Shown: one piece after another, positions 34,869 through 44,117 of the stretch
Layout: every line of letters begins with the position of its first letter
How positions within the stretch are numbered: position 1 is the first letter of the stretch
Assembly: GCF_000720455.1 (NCBI RefSeq)
Contig: NZ_JOAK01000016.1
Coordinates: 124,001-188,000, forward strand
Direction: 5' to 3'
Length of the DNA: 64,000 bases
Source of the DNA: Streptomyces virginiae
Lineage (GTDB): Bacteria > Actinomycetota > Actinomycetes > Streptomycetales > Streptomycetaceae
Position numbers and translations under genes: made by a program
Notes under the pieces: model-generated
Database searches by the model: none
Seen by the model: the letters and a program-made list of their open reading frames with translations, nothing else
Told to the model about the DNA's origin: nothing

Positions 34869-37025
34869 TTGTCCCGCCACCAGCGCCGCCGGCAGTCCCC
34901 GCTGAGGCCGCGCCGGCTGGCCGCGCCACCGCTGCGCTTCTTCATGCCGCTGTCCCTGCTGGCCTGCCTGCTCGCCCTCCTCGTCCTGCGCGGCCTCGCC
35001 ACCAACGAGGCGTTCCACGACTCCCGGATCGCGATCTCGGTCGACAAGACGACCGTGCCGGCCAACCTGCTCAAGGGCGGTCCGATCATCGACGCGCGTG
35101 GTGCCAGGAACGAGCACCCCGTCAGCTACCACGTCCCCGACCGCACCGCGGTCCTGAGCTTCGACGACGGCCCCTCCCCGGAGTGGACTCCGAAGATCCT
35201 CGAGGTGCTGGCGGCCCGCAACATCCGGGCGGACTTCTTCGTGACCGGCGCGATGACCACGCGCAACCCGGAGCTGATCCGGCAGATCGTCGCGGGCGGT
35301 CACGAACTCGGCGTGCACACCTTCACCCACCCCGACCTGGTGTACCAGTCCCACGCCCGCACCAGCTGGGAGCTGGCGCAGACGCAGCTGGCGCTGGCCG
35401 GCGTAGCGGGCGTCCACAGCGCGTTGTTCCGGCCGCCGTACTCCTCCGACGCCACCGCGATGGACGACTGGAACTATCCGGTGATCAAGTACGTGGGCGC
35501 ACGCGGCTACCTCACCGCGTTCATCGACCGCGACACCGACGACTGGAAGCGCCCCGGCGTGAACGAGATCGTCAAGGCGGCGATGCCGGCCAAGCCCGGT
35601 GCGGGCGCGCTCATCCTGCTGCACGACGCGGGTGGCGACCGTACCCAGACCGTCGCCGCGCTCGTCCAGATCATCGACCGGCTGCAGGCCCAGGGCTACC
35701 GCTTCACCACCATCTCCGACGCGCTCGGCGCCTCCAGCGCGACCGTGCCGGTGAACGGGTTCCAGCTGTGGGCGGGCAGGGGGTTCATCTGGGCCACCCA
35801 GTTCGCCGTGCTCACCCTGCCGGTGCTGGTCGGGCTGCTGGCCCTCGTCGGCTTCCTCAACTTCGGACGGTTCGCGCTGATGCTCGTCCTCGCGCCGATC
35901 CACGCCCGCCGCTCCAAACGCCGGGACGCCTGGGGGCCGCCCGTCACCCGGCCGGTCACGGTGCTCGTCCCGGCCTACAACGAACGCGAGTGCATAGCCA
36001 ACACCCTCCACTCCCTGGCCGCCAGTGACCATCCGATCGAGGTGATCGTCATCGACGACGGCTCCACGGACGGCACCGCGGACATCGTCGAGGAGATGGA
36101 CCTGCCGTTCGTCCGGCTGATCCGCCAGGTCAACGGCGGCAAGTCCAGCGCGCTCAACACCGGCATCGCGGCCGCCTCGTACGACATCGTCGTGATGATG
36201 GACGGCGACACCGTCTTCGAGCCGTCCACCGTTCGCGAGCTGGTCCAGCCCTTCGGCGATCCGGCGATCGGCGCGGTCGCGGGCAACGCCAAGGTCGGCA
36301 ACCGCGAGAGCCTGATCGGTGCCTGGCAGCACATCGAGTACGTCCTCGGCCACAACCTGGACCGCCGGATGTACGACATGCTGGGCGTCATCCCCACCAT
36401 CCCCGGCGCCGTCGGCGCCTTCCGCAAGGAGGCCCTGCGGCGGGTCGGCGGGATGAGCGACGACACCCTCGCCGAGGACACCGACATCACCATCGCGGTG
36501 CTCTGCGACGGCTGGCGGATCGTCTACGCCGAGCACGCCCGCGCCTGGACCGAGGCACCCGCCAGCCTCCAGCAGCTCTGGTCCCAGCGGTACCGCTGGA
36601 GCTACGGCAGCATGCAGGCGATGTGGAAGCACCGCGGCGCCGTGACCTCCCGCGGCCCGGCCGGGCGCTTCGGCCGGCTCGGGCTGCCGCTCGTCGTGCT
36701 GTTCGGCGTGGTCGCCCCGCTGCTGGCGCCGCTGGTCGACCTGTTCCTGCTGTACGGCGTGCTGTTCGGCGACGCCCCGATCACCCTCACCAGCTGGGGC
36801 GGCTTCATCCTGCTCCAGGCCGCACTGTCCTGGTACGCCTTCCGGCTCGACCGGGAGAAGCCCTGGCACCTGATCAGCCTGCCGATCCAGCAACTGGTCT
36901 ACCGGCAGCTGATGTACATCGTCCTTCTGCAGTCCGCGATCACGGCGATGACCGGTGGCCGACTGCGCTGGCAGAAGCTCCGGCGCACCGGCGAGGTCGG
37001 CGTACCGGTGGAGGCCCGACCGTGA
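34869..37025 (+). CDS. matB: Bifunctional polysaccharide deacetylase / family 2 glycosyltransferase (MatB-like)
   Basis: A 718-aa membrane enzyme. After an N-terminal membrane helix comes a NodB-type deacetylase (about 90-290) with SFDDGPSPEWT, HTFTHPD and RPPYSSD, which hold the metal and catalytic residues. A membrane segment follows, then a processive GT2 domain (about 355-600; VLVPAYNERE, IDDGSTDGT, MDGDT, TLAEDTDITI, QRYRW), then further membrane helices. It should polymerise an aminosugar, export it and deacetylate it. In Streptomyces, MatB of this layout is linked to a PNAG-like polymer needed for pellet formation. The start is TTG 34869, with AGGAG five nt upstream. Confidence 0.88.
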   Translation: MSRHQRRRQSPLRPRRLAAPPLRFFMPLSLLACLLALLVLRGLATNEAFHDSRIAISVDKTTVPANLLKGGPIIDARGARNEHPVSYHVPDRTAVLSFDDGPSPEWTPKILEVLAARNIRADFFVTGAMTTRNPELIRQIVAGGHELGVHTFTHPDLVYQSHARTSWELAQTQLALAGVAGVHSALFRPPYSSDATAMDDWNYPVIKYVGARGYLTAFIDRDTDDWKRPGVNEIVKAAMPAKPGAGALILLHDAGGDRTQTVAALVQIIDRLQAQGYRFTTISDALGASSATVPVNGFQLWAGRGFIWATQFAVLTLPVLVGLLALVGFLNFGRFALMLVLAPIHARRSKRRDAWGPPVTRPVTVLVPAYNERECIANTLHSLAASDHPIEVIVIDDGSTDGTADIVEEMDLPFVRLIRQVNGGKSSALNTGIAAASYDIVVMMDGDTVFEPSTVRELVQPFGDPAIGAVAGNAKVGNRESLIGAWQHIEYVLGHNLDRRMYDMLGVIPTIPGAVGAFRKEALRRVGGMSDDTLAEDTDITIAVLCDGWRIVYAEHARAWTEAPASLQQLWSQRYRWSYGSMQAMWKHRGAVTSRGPAGRFGRLGLPLVVLFGVVAPLLAPLVDLFLLYGVLFGDAPITLTSWGGFILLQAALSWYAFRLDREKPWHLISLPIQQLVYRQLMYIVLLQSAITAMTGGRLRWQKLRRTGEVGVPVEARP

Positions 37026-38293
37026 CCGCATCCTTCGACCTCGGTCGCACCCGGGACACCATGCAGTTGAGAGTCCCGGCCGCCCTGCGAGCCGGGGCGG
37101 CGCCGGACCCAGAGCCGGCTCCCGCGCCGGAGCCGCAGGCGCCGGCCGAGCGCAAGGGCCGGGACCGCTATCTCGACCTGCTGCGCGCGCTGGCGCTGGG
37201 CCGCGTGGTGCTCTACCACAACTTCGGCTGGTTCTGGCTGCCACTCGTCTTCCCGTCGATGGGCGTGATGTTCGCCCTGGCCGGCTCGCTGATGGCCCGC
37301 TCGCTCAGCCGTCCCGCCCCCGGCGTGATCCGCGGCCGACTGCGGCGGCTGCTGCCGCCGATGTGGCTGTTCGGCGCCATCCTGATCGCCCTCCAGATCC
37401 TCGACGGCTGGGGCCCCCAGTCCGAGGGCCACCCCACCTGGTGGTGGTCCAAGCTGGCTTTCTGGATCCTGCCGCTGAGCACCCCGCCGTACGGGGAGGA
37501 GCTGACCGGCTTCGGGCACGTGGAGCCGAGCTGGGCCACCCAGATCACCGTCCCGCTCTGGTACCTCCGGGCCTACCTCTGGTACGTCCTGCTCTCGCCG
37601 CTGCTGCTCCGGGCACTGCGACGCTTTCCGGTGGTGACGCTGTCGGCTCCACTGGCGATGGTCGTCGTCATGAACGCGTTCTTCGCGGACCAGGAGTTCG
37701 TCTACAGCCGGGTCTGGGAGACCGCCAACGACTTCGCCACCTTCGGCGCCTGCTGGATCCTCGGCATGGCCCACCAGGAAGGCCTGCTCAAGAAGATCCC
37801 GCAGTACGTGCTGCCGTCTGTCGCGCCACTGATCATGGTGGCCGGCTTCTGGTACCTGCAGACCCGTCCGGTCGATCCGACCGTGGTGACCGACATCGAG
37901 GCCTGGCCGATCGCCCAGGCACTGTGGTCCTTCGGCTTCGTCGCCATCCTGCTCCACGTCAGCCCGTCCTGGGACCGGTGGCCCAGGCCGCTGGAACGCT
38001 TCAACGGCCTGGTCGGCCTGCTCAACGCACGCGCCGTCAGCGTCTACCTCTGGCACCAGGTCGCCCTGGTGGCCGCCGTCCCGCTGATCGACCCCCTCTG
38101 GAGCGTCCCCTTCGTCTACGCGCACTTCCAGTGGCTGCTGGCCAGCCAGTGGTTCACGCTGCTCGTGGCGATCCCGCTGCTCGGGCTGCTGGTACTGACC
38201 TTCGGCTGGATCGAGGACGTGGCCGCCAAACGCCCGCCACGCCTCTTCCCCTACCCCCGCCGCCGCCGGGGCCGCCGCCGAGCCGCCGACTGA
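37022..38293 (+). CDS. Acyltransferase family 3 membrane protein
   Basis: A 423-aa protein with about ten membrane segments. The family-3 acyltransferase opening RDRYLDLLRALALGRVVLYH carries the conserved Arg and His. These enzymes O-acylate extracellular polysaccharides or lipids. It begins at GTG 37022, overlapping the matB stop (GTGA), so it is translated with it and probably decorates the same polymer. The C-terminal tail is strongly basic. Confidence 0.88.
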   Translation: MTASFDLGRTRDTMQLRVPAALRAGAAPDPEPAPAPEPQAPAERKGRDRYLDLLRALALGRVVLYHNFGWFWLPLVFPSMGVMFALAGSLMARSLSRPAPGVIRGRLRRLLPPMWLFGAILIALQILDGWGPQSEGHPTWWWSKLAFWILPLSTPPYGEELTGFGHVEPSWATQITVPLWYLRAYLWYVLLSPLLLRALRRFPVVTLSAPLAMVVVMNAFFADQEFVYSRVWETANDFATFGACWILGMAHQEGLLKKIPQYVLPSVAPLIMVAGFWYLQTRPVDPTVVTDIEAWPIAQALWSFGFVAILLHVSPSWDRWPRPLERFNGLVGLLNARAVSVYLWHQVALVAAVPLIDPLWSVPFVYAHFQWLLASQWFTLLVAIPLLGLLVLTFGWIEDVAAKRPPRLFPYPRRRRGRRRAAD

Positions 38294-38327
38294 CCCCGGG
38301 CCGCGCCGGCCGATCCGGTGAGGCCTC

Positions 38328-39017
38328 CTACCGGGGGTACTTGGTGCGGACCGTGCTGAGGATCTCTCCCGCCTGGGCGGAGCGGAGGGGGCCCGGGCAG
38401 GAGTGGCCGCCCCAGTCGCGGCCGCCCATGCGGTGGATGCCCAACCCCCGGCCCAGGGGAGTGGAGGCGGGTTCGAGGGGCCAGCCGTGCTGGGCCATGC
38501 CCCAGGCGTAGATCCGGGCGACGGAGTCCACCTGCTGTGCGGTGAGCGGCCGGCTCGCGAACCCCGAGGTCTCCACCGAGAGCCACGACGGGTTGCCCGT
38601 GCCCTGCGCCCAGGCCCGGTCGTGCGCGGAGACGTACTGTTCGATCTCGCCGGACTGCGAGACCCAGAAGTGGGCGGATGACTGCACCGCGGGGTCGCTG
38701 AAGTGGCCGTGGAGCGAGTTCTCGCCCTCCTGCACGTGCAGGACCAGACCCCGCATCTCCCTGAGCCCGCCGGGAGTGAAGTTCACGGCCAGGGGCTTGC
38801 GGGTGGCGTCCGGCATCCATGCCTGCCTCCCGGGCTCGGGAGCCGCCGCGGCGGGTGGCTCTGCCGCGACCTCGTCCGGCATCGCGGTCCGGACGGGCCC
38901 GGGGTCCCCGCCGCGGTCGACGGCGACGCCGAAAGCGGTGGCGATGAGTCCGCTGCTGGTGCAGAGCATCACGGTGCGGCGGGACATGTGCCGTGGCTTG
39001 GGTTTGCGGTGGGTCAC
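38328..39017 (-). CDS. Secreted N-acetylmuramoyl-L-alanine amidase (Amidase_2)
   Basis: A 229-aa protein with an SRRTVML N-terminal motif and hydrophobic stretch that could be a Tat-type signal. The amidase_2 fold has zinc ligands in LVLHVQEGEN (His) and the C-terminal IHRMGGRDWGGHSCPG (His, Cys), with the WLSVETSG catalytic Glu region between. It cleaves the amide between MurNAc and L-Ala in peptidoglycan. It is convergent with the acyltransferase gene, 34 nt away. Confidence 0.87.
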   Translation of the reverse strand: MTHRKPKPRHMSRRTVMLCTSSGLIATAFGVAVDRGGDPGPVRTAMPDEVAAEPPAAAAPEPGRQAWMPDATRKPLAVNFTPGGLREMRGLVLHVQEGENSLHGHFSDPAVQSSAHFWVSQSGEIEQYVSAHDRAWAQGTGNPSWLSVETSGFASRPLTAQQVDSVARIYAWGMAQHGWPLEPASTPLGRGLGIHRMGGRDWGGHSCPGPLRSAQAGEILSTVRTKYPR

Positions 39018-39176
39018 GCGAGCGGCGCCCTGGCTACGGCTCGTCGGGAACGGAGCATCGGGGGTCCCTTGCTGGACTGACGTTCTCCAGCGGAATGCTT
39101 CCCGACCATTAGTGTCGGAATGGGACCGGATGATGACCGTTTCGTGACGGCCGAACGGGCGCGGGCCCGCCCGGGG

Positions 39177-39731
39177 TCACGCAGGGGTCAGGGCTGCCGC
39201 GCCGAAGGACACGTCGAAGCGGTCGCACCAGATGGTGACACTGCTGTAGTCGGCCAGGTTCACGTCGGCCGGGACCTCGTAGTTCTGGTCGCCCTTGTTG
39301 CCCTTGAGCTTGCCCAGGCTCACGTATTTGCCGTCGTCGAAGACCCGCCAGCCGGCCACGCCCTCCTTCACCGGGGCGTCGGTCAGCCAGACGCGCAGGT
39401 CCGGCCCGTTGCTGGTGTCGAGGCCTTCCAGGCGGAGGGTGTGGGACCCGTCGGCCAGGCGGATCAGTTTCGCCGTGCCCGTGGTGGCGTGCTCATGGCT
39501 GATCAGGGTGCCCTGGGCGAGGGTCCGCGGGCCGGAGGCGTCCGGGGAGCCCGAGCCGCCCGAGGAGCCCGCGGGGCGCTGCGGTGCCGCCGCGGTCGGC
39601 AGTGCCTCGCTGACGGTTTCGTCCCGCCACAGCTTCCACGGCTGGAACCAGTACGTGCCGATGCCCAGTACCACCACCGCCGCGACCAGTGCTCCGGCCC
39701 ACACCCGACCGCGCCGCTTCACGTCCACCAC
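39177..39731 (-). CDS. Membrane-anchored DM13-domain protein
   Basis: A 184-aa protein with a basic start (VVDVKRRGR), an N-terminal membrane anchor (AGALVAAVVVLGIGTYWF), a Ser/Gly/Pro linker and a DM13 domain (about 85-184; GTLISHEHATTG, LRLEGLDTSNGPDLRVWLTD, SSVTIWCDRFDVSFGAAAL). DM13 domains have been proposed to work in redox or electron transfer through the single conserved Cys in IWC. GTG 39731 follows a GGGGCAGG site; the start is not certain because the frame is open upstream. Confidence 0.82.
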   Translation of the reverse strand: MVDVKRRGRVWAGALVAAVVVLGIGTYWFQPWKLWRDETVSEALPTAAAPQRPAGSSGGSGSPDASGPRTLAQGTLISHEHATTGTAKLIRLADGSHTLRLEGLDTSNGPDLRVWLTDAPVKEGVAGWRVFDDGKYVSLGKLKGNKGDQNYEVPADVNLADYSSVTIWCDRFDVSFGAAALTPA

Positions 39732-39896
39732 TGCCTGCCCCACTTCGTCACCGGTCCGCTCACCGGCCCGTTCACCGCCATTCAACGTGGCGGGCGCCCC
39801 TGGTGCCATGCCCGGACCGATGACGAAGTTCTTACGTCGGCGAACGTCGGAGAAAGGGTGACAGGAACTGTCGGTCTTGGCCTGAACGATGGACGG

Positions 39897-40859
39897 ATGA
39901 GCAACGAGGACAAGACCATCCAGAACGCAGGCCCCGACCAGCCCCTCGCCGGCCGGATCGCGCTCGTGGCCGGAGCCACCCGTGGGGCCGGCCGCGCGCA
40001 GGCCGTCGAGCTCGGCCGGGCCGGTGCGACCGTGTACGTCACCGGCCGCACCACCCGGACCCGCGCCAGCGAGGTCGGCCGGACGAGCGAAACCATCGAG
40101 GAGACCGCCGAGTTCGTCACCGCGGCCGGCGGCACCGGCATCGCGGTGCCCACCGACCACCTCGACGAGGACCAGGTACGCGCCCTCGCCCGGCGGATCG
40201 ACCGGGAACAGGGGCGACTCGACGTACTCGTCAACGACCTGTGGGGCGGCGAACACCTCCTCGTCGGCTCCGTCTTCGGCAAGAAGAGCTGGGAGACCCC
40301 CCTCGCCGACGGGCTGCGCATCCTGGAACTCGGCGTCCGCTCGCACGTGATCACCGCGGCCCTGCTGCTGCCCCTGCTGATCCGCTCGGACGCGCCGCTG
40401 CACGTCGAAGTCACCGACGGCACCGCGCGCTCCAACCGCCGCTACCGCGAGAACATGTACTACGACCTGGCGAAGGCGGCCCCGATCCGGCTCGCGTTCG
40501 GGCTCGGCCGGGAGCTCGCGGAATACGGTGGCACGGCGGTCGCGGTCTCGCCGGGCTTCCTGCGCTCGGAGCAGATGCTCGCCCACTTCGGGGTGCGTGA
40601 GGAGAACTGGCGCGACGCGATCGCCCGGGAGCCGGCCTTCGCCGTCGCCGAGTCGCCGCAGTACCTGGCCCGCGCGGTCGCCGCGCTGGCCGCCGATCCC
40701 GGCCGGGGCGCCCGCTGGAACGGGAAGTCCACCTCCAGCGGGGAACTCGCGAAGGCCTACGGCGTGCGCGACGTGGACGGCAGCCGCCCGGACGCCTGGG
40801 CGTACTTCGAGGACGTCCTGCACGGAGGGAAGGAGGCCTCGCCCGAGGACTACCGCTGA
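39897..40859 (+). CDS. Short-chain dehydrogenase/reductase
   Basis: A 320-aa SDR. The NAD(P)-binding loop is ALVAGATRGAGRAQA, with Thr-Gly-Arg-Thr after beta-2 suggesting NADP. VLVNDLWGGEH replaces the usual NNAG. The catalytic motif YYDLAKAA keeps the Tyr and Lys. The insert near 105-130 and C-terminal FEDVLHG are seen in a group of uncharacterised actinobacterial SDRs. ATG 39897 is the first good in-frame start; the ribosome site is weak. Substrate unknown. Confidence 0.88.
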   Translation: MSNEDKTIQNAGPDQPLAGRIALVAGATRGAGRAQAVELGRAGATVYVTGRTTRTRASEVGRTSETIEETAEFVTAAGGTGIAVPTDHLDEDQVRALARRIDREQGRLDVLVNDLWGGEHLLVGSVFGKKSWETPLADGLRILELGVRSHVITAALLLPLLIRSDAPLHVEVTDGTARSNRRYRENMYYDLAKAAPIRLAFGLGRELAEYGGTAVAVSPGFLRSEQMLAHFGVREENWRDAIAREPAFAVAESPQYLARAVAALAADPGRGARWNGKSTSSGELAKAYGVRDVDGSRPDAWAYFEDVLHGGKEASPEDYR

Positions 40860-40863
40860 CCAC

Positions 40864-40879
40864 CGCTCACCCGTGAGCG
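40864..40879. terminator. Short hairpin between convergent genes
   Basis: CGCTCAC / GTGAGCG forms a 7-bp perfect stem with a 2-nt loop between the convergent SDR and WYL regulator stops. It could act weakly as a bidirectional terminator; there is no T-tract. Confidence 0.35.
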
Positions 40880-40891
40880 CGTGACGGCCCC

Positions 40892-41920
40892 TCAGCACCC
40901 TTCGGCCCCGGGCCCGTAGAGCGCGGTCAGGGCCGCCGCGCGCTCACGGAAGCGGGCGCGCAGGGAGGCCGGGGCCAGCACCTCGGCGTCCGCGCCGAGC
41001 CGGGCCAGCTGGTCGTACGCGACGTCCTCGGACTCCGCGGGCAGGTCGAGGGTGACCAGCCCGGCGGCGTCCGGGGCGCTCGCCGAGGCCAGCGCGTCCT
41101 CGACGGCGGCTCCGTCCACGACGGCCGCCAGCCGGCCCAGCCCCCATGCGGTCAGCCGCACCGTGACGGTGGTGCGCAGCAGCGAGCGGGCGAATGCGTA
41201 CGAGCGTTCCTGCCAGTGCGCGGCCAGGTCGAAGTCCGCATCGCGTACGAACGTCTCCTGGCCGCCGGGGGCGGGCGCCAGGGCGGTGACACGGTCGACG
41301 CGGTACGTGCGCCAGCCGCCGTCGGGCCCGTCCCCGCCACGGAGCCGGGCCACGACGTACCAGGTTCCGGCCTTCAGGACGAGCCCGTACGGTTCCACCA
41401 CCCGGGACACCGCGGAAGGCGGCGAGCCGTCCCGGCCCGGCCGGGCGTAGGACAGCTCGACGGCCCGGTCCGACCACACCGCGCGGGCCAGGTCCGGCAG
41501 CAGTTCGGGTGCGGCGGGCTCGCGGAACCAGGCCGGGGCGTCGAGGTGGAAGCGGCGCACCGAGGCCTCGGCGGCCTCGCGTACGGACGGCAGCAGAGTG
41601 GCCGTCAGCTTCAGCCGGGCGTTGTCCGCCGCGTCCGACAGCCCCAGGTCCCGCAGGGCCGACGGCAGTCCGGACAGGAACAGGGTTTCCGCTTCGGACG
41701 GACGCAGCGTGGTCAGCCGGGTCCGGTAGCCGGGGGCCAGGTGGTATCCGCCGGTCCGGCCGCGCTCCGACCGGACCGGGACGCCGGCCTCCTGCAGGGC
41801 CTGGGCGTCGCGGATCACCGTCCGCTCGGAGACGTCGAGCTCGCGGGCGAGCGCGGCGGCGGTCAGGCCGGGGCTCGACTGGATGAGGAGGGCCATACGG
41901 ATCAGACGGGCGGCGCGCAT
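40892..41920 (-). CDS. WYL-domain transcriptional regulator
   Basis: A 342-aa regulator. The N-terminal HTH_11 wing (about 1-60; LTAAALARELDVSERTVIRD, then GVPVRSERGRTGGYHL) is followed by the WYL sensor domain (about 140-215; VEPYGLVLKAGTWYVVARL) and a C-terminal WCX extension (RTTVTVRLTAWGLGRL). WYL proteins bind small ligands or nucleic acids; some control stress or phage-defence genes. It may regulate the convergent SDR. Intact, unlike its relative at 42288-42887. Confidence 0.9.
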   Translation of the reverse strand: MRAARLIRMALLIQSSPGLTAAALARELDVSERTVIRDAQALQEAGVPVRSERGRTGGYHLAPGYRTRLTTLRPSEAETLFLSGLPSALRDLGLSDAADNARLKLTATLLPSVREAAEASVRRFHLDAPAWFREPAAPELLPDLARAVWSDRAVELSYARPGRDGSPPSAVSRVVEPYGLVLKAGTWYVVARLRGGDGPDGGWRTYRVDRVTALAPAPGGQETFVRDADFDLAAHWQERSYAFARSLLRTTVTVRLTAWGLGRLAAVVDGAAVEDALASASAPDAAGLVTLDLPAESEDVAYDQLARLGADAEVLAPASLRARFRERAAALTALYGPGAEGC

Positions 41921-41968
41921 GCCTCAAGGATCACGGACCCCGGCGCACGAAGGACCGTCTCCTGCCCG

Positions 41969-42274
41969 CTACGGACCGGGCGGGAGCGTCCGGTGGACCA
42001 TCCGCAGGGCGAACGAGGACGGCGGCCGCCAGACGCTCCGGTCGTCGTACGACCAGGCGTAGACCGGCGCGCCGTCGCGGACGCAGCCCAGCAGGCCGGG
42101 CTCCGAGAGCTCGCGAGCCGACCACTCGTAGAGCTGTTGCAGCCGGGGGACGATGACCCCGAAGTCCAGGAGGCGGCCGAACCCGATCTCCCGGTCCAGG
42201 TGCGACCGGACCGTGCCGCGCAGCGGGTACTCGTCGGGCAGCACGCGCGACAGCTGCAGGAAGATCCCCGTCAT
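41969..42274 (-). CDS. Unrecognised 101-aa protein, possibly a fragment
   Basis: From ATG 42274 the frame gives 101 residues with good codon bias (MTGIFLQLSRVLPDEYPLRG near the start; YAWSYDDRSVWRPPSS near the end). I recognise no family. It has no signal peptide or membrane segment. It directly follows a broken WYL gene, and the frame stays open upstream, so it may be the remaining 3' part of a larger gene fused to the break point. Confidence 0.45.
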   Translation of the reverse strand: MTGIFLQLSRVLPDEYPLRGTVRSHLDREIGFGRLLDFGVIVPRLQQLYEWSARELSEPGLLGCVRDGAPVYAWSYDDRSVWRPPSSFALRMVHRTLPPGP

Positions 42275-42287
42275 GCCCAGTCGCGGA

Positions 42288-42887
42288 TCACCGAGGAACG
42301 GGGCGAGCGGACGCAGCGGGCGCGTCGAGAACCTGTGCGACCCGGTAGGTCGCCGCCGTCCCCCTCTCCCTGGCGGCCACGACGTACCAGACACCGGACT
42401 TGAGGACCAGACCGTACGGGCGCAGCCGGCGCGACACCTCCTGTGGCGCCCGCCAGCGGCGGTAGCGCGCCTCCACGACCCGCTGCGTGAGCGTCGCGTC
42501 GACGAACACCGGAAGGTGCGGCGTCCGGTCGGGGTCCCGGTACCAGCCCGGGGCGTCCACGTGGAACACCGCCGCGGTCCGCGCCACCTCGTCCCGCAGC
42601 CCTGCCGGCAGCGCGGCCAGCAGCTTCAGCCGCGCCGCCGTCACCTCCGCCGCCAGCCCCAGGTCGGCGGCCGCGCCCGGCAGCCCGGCGAAGAGCAGCG
42701 CCCGTGCCTCGCCCTCGCTCATCCCGGTCAGACGGGTGCGATAGCCGTCGAGCAGTCGGTAGCCGCCCCCCACGGCCGGACTCCGCACAGACCGGCACGC
42801 CGGCGTCGAGCGGGCGCAGACGGCGGCCCCCAAGTCCCTGCGCCCGGCGCCCACGGGCCGCTCGCTCATCTCCTGACGGCCGCGCAA
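42288..42887 (-). pseudogene. Truncated, frameshifted WYL-domain regulator
   Basis: The frame resembles the WYL regulator at 40892-41920: GGGYRLLDGYRTRLTG, then FHVDAPGWYRDP and RLRPYGLVLKSGVWYVVAA. Upstream of GGGYRLL the matching wing sequence (LDAGVPVCAESGRGG) is found in another frame, so a frameshift lies near 42770-42790. The helix-turn-helix that should precede it is missing, and the protein ends just after TYRVAQVLDA, before the C-terminal extension. It is probably a dead duplicate of the neighbouring regulator type. Confidence 0.72.
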
Positions 42888-42939
42888 CGGTCGGTCGGCG
42901 GTCCCGGGCCCGGCCCCGCCGTACCCCTGGCTCAGCGGC

Positions 42940-43881
42940 TCATCGGGGCTCAGCAGGCGTGTTGACGACTCCGAACGGTACGTGGACGCTGGGGGTGGCG
43001 GGGGCGGTGCCGTTCAGGTGGGACACCTGGTCGTCGAAGAAGATGTGCGGATCGAGGACGCTCATCACGGCTGCCTTGTCGATGCCGCCGAGGAAGAACG
43101 CGTCGTTCACCCGCAGCCCCCACCGCTTGAGGCTCCGCACGGCACGTTCGTGCGCGGGCGCGTCCCGGGCGGTCACCAGGGACACCCGCAGCCGCAGCCG
43201 GTAGCCGGGGTCCTCGCGACGCCTCTCCTCCTCGCGGCGCTGGATGCGGTTGATGCCCGCGAGGAACTCGCTCAAGGGGCCCGGGTCGTGCGGGGTGGTC
43301 GCGTTGAGGACCTCGTGCGCGCGGAAGCCGTCGATGCCGACGTCCTGGAAGATCCGCTCGGAGGAGTCGCTCGCCAGTACGCCGTCGAAGTCGAAGGCGA
43401 TGCGGAGTTCCTGGTCACCCTCGTCGTCGACCCGGGCCGTCTGCAGCACGTGCCCGGCGGGCAGCCCCTCCGCCACCGCCTGACGGACGTCGGACCCGTC
43501 GGCCGACAGGAACAACGACATGTTCAGGGCGCGCATGAACCGGTGGGCCGACCGGCCCTGCCGGAAGACGGCCCGGCTGATGGGCAGACCGTGCGCGGCG
43601 ATCGAGCGCATGACACGCAGACCGCTGTCCGGGTCGTTGCGCGAGAGGATGATGACCTCGACCAGCGGATCGGACGGGTCCGCGAGGTCGTTCAGCGACA
43701 GCAGCCGCCGGACGAAGGGGAAGGCCACGCCCTTGGCCAGGACGTCGTCCGCATGGGCCTCCTGGTGGGCGCGGTACGCGTCCTCGCCCTGTTCCCGGAA
43801 CACCGCGTCGCAGTCGGCCAGGTCGAACAGGGCGCTGGAGGCGATCCCGATCACCAGGCGGTCGGACAGGTCGTACTTCAT
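42940..43881 (-). CDS. 5'-Nucleotidase (cN-I-like family)
   Basis: A 313-aa cytosolic protein of the 5'-nucleotidase family related to vertebrate cN-I. Marks: LVIGIASSALFDL near the N-terminus, IILSRNDPDSGLRV, the HAD-type AFDFDGVLASDSSERIFQ, VSLVTARDAPAHERAV and HIFFDDQVSHL. It would dephosphorylate nucleoside 5'-monophosphates with Mg2+. ATG 43881 follows AGGGGGG. No operon partner is evident. Confidence 0.88.
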   Translation of the reverse strand: MKYDLSDRLVIGIASSALFDLADCDAVFREQGEDAYRAHQEAHADDVLAKGVAFPFVRRLLSLNDLADPSDPLVEVIILSRNDPDSGLRVMRSIAAHGLPISRAVFRQGRSAHRFMRALNMSLFLSADGSDVRQAVAEGLPAGHVLQTARVDDEGDQELRIAFDFDGVLASDSSERIFQDVGIDGFRAHEVLNATTPHDPGPLSEFLAGINRIQRREEERRREDPGYRLRLRVSLVTARDAPAHERAVRSLKRWGLRVNDAFFLGGIDKAAVMSVLDPHIFFDDQVSHLNGTAPATPSVHVPFGVVNTPAEPR

Positions 43882-44117
43882 GACGCCCCCCTGCTGGCAC
43901 ACACGACACCGGGGTGATCATCACCCGTTCGTACATGCCGAAAATACATGCCCGTCCCCGTCCCCGTGCCCCGACCGACCTGCCGCCGGCTCGTGAGCGG
44001 GCGCCGGCGGTCGTACGGTGGTCAAGGCGACCGGAAACGGCATGCACGGCCAGGACGCCACGTCGGGCTCTTCGCCGTCCGGTCGGGCGACCGCACTCCG
44101 AGAGCAGGTGCATCCCC

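Noticed and set aside
34866..37244. 792-codon minus-strand frame opposite matB
   Set aside because: The plus strand encodes clear NodB and GT2 motifs; the minus frame is a low-complexity mirror.
38294..38327. Terminator between the acyltransferase and amidase genes
   Set aside because: GC-rich partial symmetries only; no clean stem could be drawn.
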